A stretch of 10,041 nucleotides of DNA. Source: Bacillota bacterium (GTDB lineage Bacteria; Bacillota; Dethiobacteria; Dethiobacterales; Dethiobacteraceae). Of the stretch, positions 6,876 to 10,041 are shown one piece after another. The notes under the pieces were generated by a model. That model was given only the letters and a program-made list of their open reading frames with translations, was not told the DNA's origin and did not search any database. Both the position numbers and the translations under genes were made by a program. The stretch spans positions 1 through 10,041 of the forward strand of contig QLUI01000040.1 in the NCBI GenBank assembly GCA_018725345.1, read 5' to 3'. Within the stretch, counting starts at the first letter, position 1. Each line of letters starts with the position of its first letter.

Positions 6876-6942
6876 GCGCTTTGTTCTTGCAATAGGAAAT
6901 TGTTTCATTCAAAAAAGCTACGATCCTATTCAAGGTGGTTGC

Positions 6943-6950
6943 TAAGGAGG
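6943..6950 (+). promoter_or_regulatory. Orphan Shine-Dalgarno sequence TAAGGAGG
   Basis: TAAGGAGG is a near-perfect anti-16S match, but no ATG, GTG or TTG lies 4-12 bases downstream. The next start codons are TTG 6971, which gives five codons, and ATG 6988. It may be a ribosome standby site for ftsE, a relic or chance. GAGG here can pair with CCTC five bases on. Confidence 0.4.
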
Positions 6951-6998
6951 AATTCCCTCTTCACACCCTATTGAGTAGGGAAACCTGATGATTTTCTA

Positions 6999-7018
6999 TA
7001 AAAACAAAAAAACATTTC
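6999..7018 (+). repeat. 20-nt direct repeat, copy 2
   Basis: This is the second identical copy of the A-rich 20-mer found at 6856-6875. It ends 20 bases before the ftsE start codon, next to the ftsE ribosome-binding site. Confidence 0.7.
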
Positions 7019-7038
7019 AGGTGGAATGGAGTGTCTTC

Positions 7039-7728
7039 ATGATCGAATTTCAGCGCGTTTCCATGGCCTATCCTAATGGCGTAACTGCGTTGAAGAATAT
7101 AAATTTGGCGGTTGAACAAGGTGAATTTGTTTTTCTGGTGGGAGAGAGCGGGGCAGGCAAATCAACGCTAGTCCGTCTCTTATGCCGCGAGTTTCTGCCT
7201 ACAGAGGGCAGTATTAGAGTACAGGGGCGGGACATTGCCCGGCTGAAACGCCGGGAAGTGCCGTTTTTTCGCAGAAACATTGGAGTGGTTTTTCAGGATT
7301 TCCGCCTGCTGGAAAATCGAACTGTTTATGAGAACGTGGCTTTTGCCATGCAGGTGGTGGGGGCGACGGTAAGGGATATGCGCAGGAGAGTGCCGGATGC
7401 TCTGCAGTTGGTTGGTCTGGCTGCAAAGGCGAAGATGAAGCCGCTCGAACTGTCAGGCGGAGAACAACAACGGGTCTGTTTGGCTCGCGCTATTGTTAAT
7501 CAGCCTTCGTTAATTATTGCTGATGAACCTACCGGCAACTTGGATCCTAGAACCTCCATGGAAATTATGGATGCTCTGAAAGCCATCAATATTTGTGGCG
7601 CAACCATTATTATGGCTTCGCATGATAAAGAGATTGTGGACGCAATGCGTCAGCGGGTACTGGTGCTAGAAGGCGGAAAAGTGGTTCGGGACGAACGATG
7701 GGGAGTTTACTGCCAACATGCTAATTAG
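7039..7728 (+). CDS. ftsE: Cell division ATP-binding protein FtsE
   Basis: FtsE is the cytoplasmic ATPase of the FtsEX complex, which uses ATP binding and hydrolysis to switch a peptidoglycan hydrolase on the outside of the cell. The 229-residue product matches the usual family length. It shows Walker A GESGAGKST (residues 35-43), a Q-loop in FQDFRLLENRTVYENVAF, the ABC signature LSGGEQQR (138-144), Walker B LIIADE (158-163) followed by PTGNLD, and the switch histidine in ASHD (195). ATG 7039 is chosen because GGAGTG (7028-7033) lies five bases upstream and MIEFQRVSMAYPNG is the typical family beginning. An in-frame ATG at 6988 after TAGGG would add 17 residues (MIFYKNKKTF...) and cannot be fully excluded. 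ftsX overlaps its last 11 bases. Confidence 0.97.
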   Translation: MIEFQRVSMAYPNGVTALKNINLAVEQGEFVFLVGESGAGKSTLVRLLCREFLPTEGSIRVQGRDIARLKRREVPFFRRNIGVVFQDFRLLENRTVYENVAFAMQVVGATVRDMRRRVPDALQLVGLAAKAKMKPLELSGGEQQRVCLARAIVNQPSLIIADEPTGNLDPRTSMEIMDALKAINICGATIIMASHDKEIVDAMRQRVLVLEGGKVVRDERWGVYCQHAN

Positions 7729-8602
7729 AAATTGGCTACACTTTATAAAAGAAGCATTTAGCAGTGTCTACCGCAATGGCTGGATGAGTTTTGCCTCCAT
7801 TGGTGTTGTGGCTGTCACATTATTTATTTTGGGCAGTTTTATTTTGCTGAACATCAACGTTGAGTATATATCCGAGGATATTAAACAGCAGGTGCAGATT
7901 GTTGCTTTTGTTGATGAGTCGCTGGCGTCTGATCAACTGAACTCGCTCCGTGTTTCCCTAATTCAGATGGGAAAAGTGGAAGAAGTTCGTTTCGTTTCCC
8001 GTGAAGATGCGCTGGAGCGTCTTAAAGAAGAGCTGGGTCCGTTGGTAGAAGGGTTCGAGGGGAGCGAGCGCAATCCGCTGCGCGATTCGTTTGAAATTCG
8101 CGCCATTGTTCCGGAAGACATTCCGGCTGTGGCTGAAGAGGTGACTGAGTTACCAGGCATTGCCAGAGTTGATTATGGCAAGGGCGTGGTCGAGCGACTC
8201 TTTAGCATTACAGGCGCAGTAAGGTGGATTGGCATAGCCTTCATAATTGGGCTGGCACTGACGGCAATGTTTTTAATAGCTAATACGATTAAGCTTACAG
8301 TAAACGCCCGCGCTAAAGAGATTATGATTATGAAGTACGTTGGTGCCACAGAGTGGTTTGTGCGCTGGCCGTTTTTAATCGAGGGCATATTACTGGGCTT
8401 TTTAGGTGCGCTGTTGCCCACTGTTTTTTTGATGTTTATTTACAGCGAGGCTGTGGCGTGGACAAACTTAAATCTGCATTTTTTACCTCTTGTGTCACCA
8501 GGTGCGGTTATCATGGAGCTGGCCAAGCTCTTGCTGGTACTTGGCACTGTAGTTGGCGGTATTGGTAGCCTTGTCTCCATGAGACGATTCTTAAAAGTCT
8601 AA
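7718..8602 (+). CDS. ftsX: Cell division protein FtsX
   Basis: FtsX is the membrane half of FtsEX; its outer loop contacts the wall hydrolase or its activator. The 294-residue product has the standard four-segment layout: a first helix near residues 24-46 (GVVAVTLFILGSFILLNI), a large extracellular domain at about 47-165, then helices near 170-195, 218-243 and 262-287. The cytoplasmic stretch between helices two and three, TIKLTVNARAKEIMIMKYVGAT, is the family hallmark that meets FtsE. ATG 7718 overlaps the end of ftsE by 11 bases. A GGGGAG at 7700-7705 lies a rather long 12 bases upstream, so coupling to ftsE translation is likely. The external loop carries the expected VEEVRFVSREDALERLKEEL stretch. 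Nothing appears truncated. Confidence 0.96.
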   Translation: MLIRNWLHFIKEAFSSVYRNGWMSFASIGVVAVTLFILGSFILLNINVEYISEDIKQQVQIVAFVDESLASDQLNSLRVSLIQMGKVEEVRFVSREDALERLKEELGPLVEGFEGSERNPLRDSFEIRAIVPEDIPAVAEEVTELPGIARVDYGKGVVERLFSITGAVRWIGIAFIIGLALTAMFLIANTIKLTVNARAKEIMIMKYVGATEWFVRWPFLIEGILLGFLGALLPTVFLMFIYSEAVAWTNLNLHFLPLVSPGAVIMELAKLLLVLGTVVGGIGSLVSMRRFLKV

Positions 8603-8614
8603 TGTTTGGGAGTG

Positions 8615-9817
8615 ATGGCTTTGTCTAAGTGGAGATCGGGAATAATTCTGCTGATGGCAGCGTTTTTGCTGTTTAACAGTATCTTGCCCGTCTTTGCCAA
8701 TCAGATTACCGAAAGGCAAGAAGAATTGGGTTCGGTGCGTGCCGATATCAATGAACGGAGAAAAGAACTCCAACAAAACAGAGCTGAACAGGACAAAGTG
8801 TTGTCAGAAATTCGGTGGATGGAGTCGGAAATAAAGGTAACTCAGCGAGAGATCGCCTTGCTGGCTGATAGAATTAGCACAACGGAAAACAGAATTGCGG
8901 AAAATGAGACGAATCTGGCGGCAGCGGAAACGCAGATCAAAGAAATGGAGGGTCTGCTAGCCACTCGTTTGCGTGCCATTCATGAAAATGGCAGTATTAG
9001 TTATCTGGAAGTCCTTTTTAGTAGCGCCTCTTTCGCCGAGTTCCTAAGCCGTTTTAATGACTTGCAGTTAATTATTGCGGAAGACAGAGTGCTATTAACT
9101 GAATTTCAGTCGGAGCGGGAACGGATTGCGGGAATAAAAACTGCTTTGGAGCAAAAGCGTCAGGAATTGCAAGTTATGCGTGAGCAAAGTATTACAGAAG
9201 TCAGCAATTTGGAGAAAAAACAGACTGAGCAACAGCAATTGCAGGTAGCGCTTGATGCAGAGCATGAAGAAATGGAAAACGTCGTTCGTCAGATGGAGCG
9301 GGAAGCCAGCCAGATTGAAAGAATTATTAGGCAAATGCAGGCAGCACAACGCCGCTCTAGGCAAACGAGGACTGCTTTTCGCGGTTCTGGGCAAATGGCT
9401 TGGCCGGTACCGGAGTTTGGTCCCGCTTGGATCACTTCTCGCTTTGGCTTCCGTGTCAATCCGTTTAGCGGAGCTCCCGGTGCTTGGCATGGCGGTGTAG
9501 ATATAGGTATTCCGCATTCACGTTTCCCTCGCAACAGAAACGGTGAGCCGGTACACGCAGTAGCAGCCGATTCGGGTGTTGCCCATATATTCCCCATGAG
9601 GGGTGGCTACGGAAACATGGTGATTATTGACCATGGAGATGGAGTCGCCACGCTTTATGCCCATCTAGACAGTATTCTGGTAGGAAACCAGGTTAGTGTT
9701 TCCCGCGGACAGGCTGTAGGTGTAGTAGGTACTACCGGTTTGTCTACCGGTCCGCATCTTCACTTCGAGGTGCACATTAACGGCAGTCGGGTAGAACCGC
9801 TAGCCTTTATCAGATAG
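8615..9817 (+). CDS. Coiled-coil M23 (LytM) endopeptidase, probable FtsEX-controlled wall hydrolase
   Basis: This is a probable exported peptidoglycan endopeptidase that cuts peptide cross-links or stems during division or growth. From ATG 8615 the 400-residue protein has a signal peptide with hydrophobic core IILLMAAFLLFNSILPVFA. A long coiled coil follows (about residues 30-250), rich in Q, E, R and K and interrupted by the conserved SISYLEVLFSSASFAEFLSRF stretch seen in PcsB- and CwlO-like proteins. The C-terminal M23 domain (about 275-400) keeps zinc ligands H292 and D296 (HGGVD) and H383, and catalytic H350 (YAHLD) and H381 (HLHFE). It differs from EnvC of E. coli, whose LytM domain has lost its catalytic residues. 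The GGAG at 8609-8612 is only two bases from ATG 8615 but eight from an in-frame TTG 8621, so the start may be TTG 8621 (398 residues). It lies 12 bases after ftsX, which makes it the likely FtsEX partner. Confidence 0.93.
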   Translation: MALSKWRSGIILLMAAFLLFNSILPVFANQITERQEELGSVRADINERRKELQQNRAEQDKVLSEIRWMESEIKVTQREIALLADRISTTENRIAENETNLAAAETQIKEMEGLLATRLRAIHENGSISYLEVLFSSASFAEFLSRFNDLQLIIAEDRVLLTEFQSERERIAGIKTALEQKRQELQVMREQSITEVSNLEKKQTEQQQLQVALDAEHEEMENVVRQMEREASQIERIIRQMQAAQRRSRQTRTAFRGSGQMAWPVPEFGPAWITSRFGFRVNPFSGAPGAWHGGVDIGIPHSRFPRNRNGEPVHAVAADSGVAHIFPMRGGYGNMVIIDHGDGVATLYAHLDSILVGNQVSVSRGQAVGVVGTTGLSTGPHLHFEVHINGSRVEPLAFIR

Positions 9818-9879
9818 CTAGCCACGCTGCTGCCGCTACGGGCAGAGAAATGGAAATCGCATCCTTTTTTTTAAGAGAG

Positions 9880-9915
9880 TAAAGCCCGGCATAGTGCAGG
9901 GCTTTATGTTTTTTT
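9880..9915 (+). terminator. Intrinsic terminator of the ftsEX-hydrolase operon
   Basis: TAAAGCCC (9880-9887) pairs perfectly with GGGCTTTA (9899-9906) across an 11-base loop that can form a further GCA/TGC helix. TTTTTTT follows at 9909-9915. It lies 63 bases after the hydrolase stop codon. A separate T8 run at 9864-9871 has no adjoining stem. Confidence 0.92.
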
Positions 9916-9950
9916 GGAGGTCCGAGGTCGAAGGTCGGAGGTTGGAGGTC
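9916..9950 (+). repeat. Heptamer tandem repeat, five units of GGAGGTC type
   Basis: Five consecutive seven-base units, GGAGGTC, CGAGGTC, GAAGGTC, GGAGGTT and GGAGGTC, begin directly after the terminator T run. Four units end in GGTC and the middle ones carry single changes. Short GGAGGTC arrays of this kind are seen in intergenic DNA of some Clostridia-type genomes; that link is from general knowledge and not tested here. Confidence 0.85.
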
Positions 9951-10003
9951 AGACTCGCTCGAATTGGCGAGATAGATGATTCAAAGATGTCGTCTTAACA
10001 AGT

Positions 10004-10041
10004 TCGCCCCCTCACCCTAACCCTCTCCCAGAGGGAGAGGG
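10004..10041. repeat. REP-like GC-rich palindromic repeat, cut by window end
   Basis: CCCTCTCCC (10021-10029) and GGGAGAGGG (10033-10041) form a nine-pair perfect hairpin with an AGA loop. The left flank CCCCCTCACCCTAA (10007-10020) is the usual outer arm of a widely dispersed repeat family, whose mirrored arm would lie beyond the window edge. It is intergenic, after a terminator, as is typical of such elements. Confidence 0.7.

Larger units (their letters stand above)
6700..7038 (+). other. AT-rich leader region upstream of ftsE
   Basis: No credible long gene lies here. The stretch holds a candidate promoter (6722-6749), paired A10 tracts around TTTTTTGC (6747-6774), a dyad resembling a Gram-positive LexA box (6807-6827), two copies of a 20-nt sequence (6856-6875, 6999-7018), a perfect TAAGGAGG without a start codon (6943-6950) and small hairpins at 6946-6958 and 6966-6980. 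The composition is clearly more AT-rich than the flanking genes. I recognise no known riboswitch. Confidence 0.6.

Noticed and set aside
6815..6895. 26-codon + strand ORF starting at ATG 6815 in the ftsE leader
   Set aside because: It has no Shine-Dalgarno sequence, is rich in K and L as expected from AT-rich DNA, and its ATG lies inside the dyad at 6807-6827. It is kept only as context for the direct repeat.
6931..6950. AAGGTGGTTGC resembling the T-box motif AGGGTGGNACCGCG
   Set aside because: The match breaks after GGTGG, no specifier-loop structure is evident, no terminator lies between it and ftsE, and ftsE is not an amino-acid or tRNA-synthetase gene.
9830..9871. CTGCC-GGCAG hairpin plus T8 as a second terminator
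   Set aside because: The five-pair stem is about 25 bases from the T run, so the two parts cannot act as one intrinsic terminator.
9951..9973. CTCGC-GCGAG inverted repeat after the heptamer array
   Set aside because: A five-pair stem with an eight-base loop and no T run is too weak to call as a terminator or site.

Overview
The window looks like chromosomal DNA from a Gram-positive, Clostridia-type Firmicute. The support is the gene content: a secA-prfB pair, a YitT/DUF2179 membrane protein, a DUF5317 membrane protein, and ftsE-ftsX followed by a coiled-coil cell-wall hydrolase. Shine-Dalgarno sites are strong (GGAGG, AGGTG, GGAGTG), at least one gene starts at TTG, and the intrinsic terminators are classical. 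All the large genes lie on the + strand. No lineage more precise than the class can be read from the sequence alone.

Layout. (1) Positions 3-1597: the 3' part of a membrane-anchored HD-GYP cyclic-di-GMP phosphodiesterase gene, which enters from outside the window, joined by a TTGA stop/start overlap to a DUF5317 membrane protein. (2) Positions 1578-1670: a likely promoter with an extended -10, followed at once by a terminator-like hairpin and the secA ribosome-binding site. (3) Positions 1671-6524: secA, prfB and yitT, tightly packed and probably one operon. prfB is read through a programmed +1 frameshift at CTT TGA C. The operon ends in a 23-bp perfect hairpin with a T run. (4) Positions 6577-7038: a possible 40-codon gene on the - strand that converges on that hairpin, then an AT-rich leader of about 340 bases with A-tracts, a near-match to the Gram-positive LexA box, a 20-nt direct repeat and an orphan Shine-Dalgarno sequence. 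(5) Positions 7039-9817: ftsE, ftsX and an M23 (LytM) endopeptidase as a compact operon, closed by a strong terminator at 9880-9915. (6) Positions 9916-10041: a heptamer tandem repeat and a dispersed-type CCCTCTCCC hairpin cut off by the window end.

How the genes fit together. SecA drives protein export and RF2 terminates translation at UGA and UAA; the pairing is a common Firmicute gene order. FtsE and FtsX form the ABC-type complex that controls a peptidoglycan hydrolase across the membrane, and the hydrolase encoded next to them is the obvious partner. Its LytM domain keeps all expected zinc and catalytic residues, so it is probably an enzyme itself and not only an activator like E. coli EnvC.

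Most of the window is conserved housekeeping sequence. The points most worth checking are the RF2 frameshift site, which lacks the usual internal Shine-Dalgarno stimulator, the small convergent - strand ORF, the structured leaders of secA and ftsE, and the insertions that make SecA unusually long. I found no clear evidence of a new multi-gene system.
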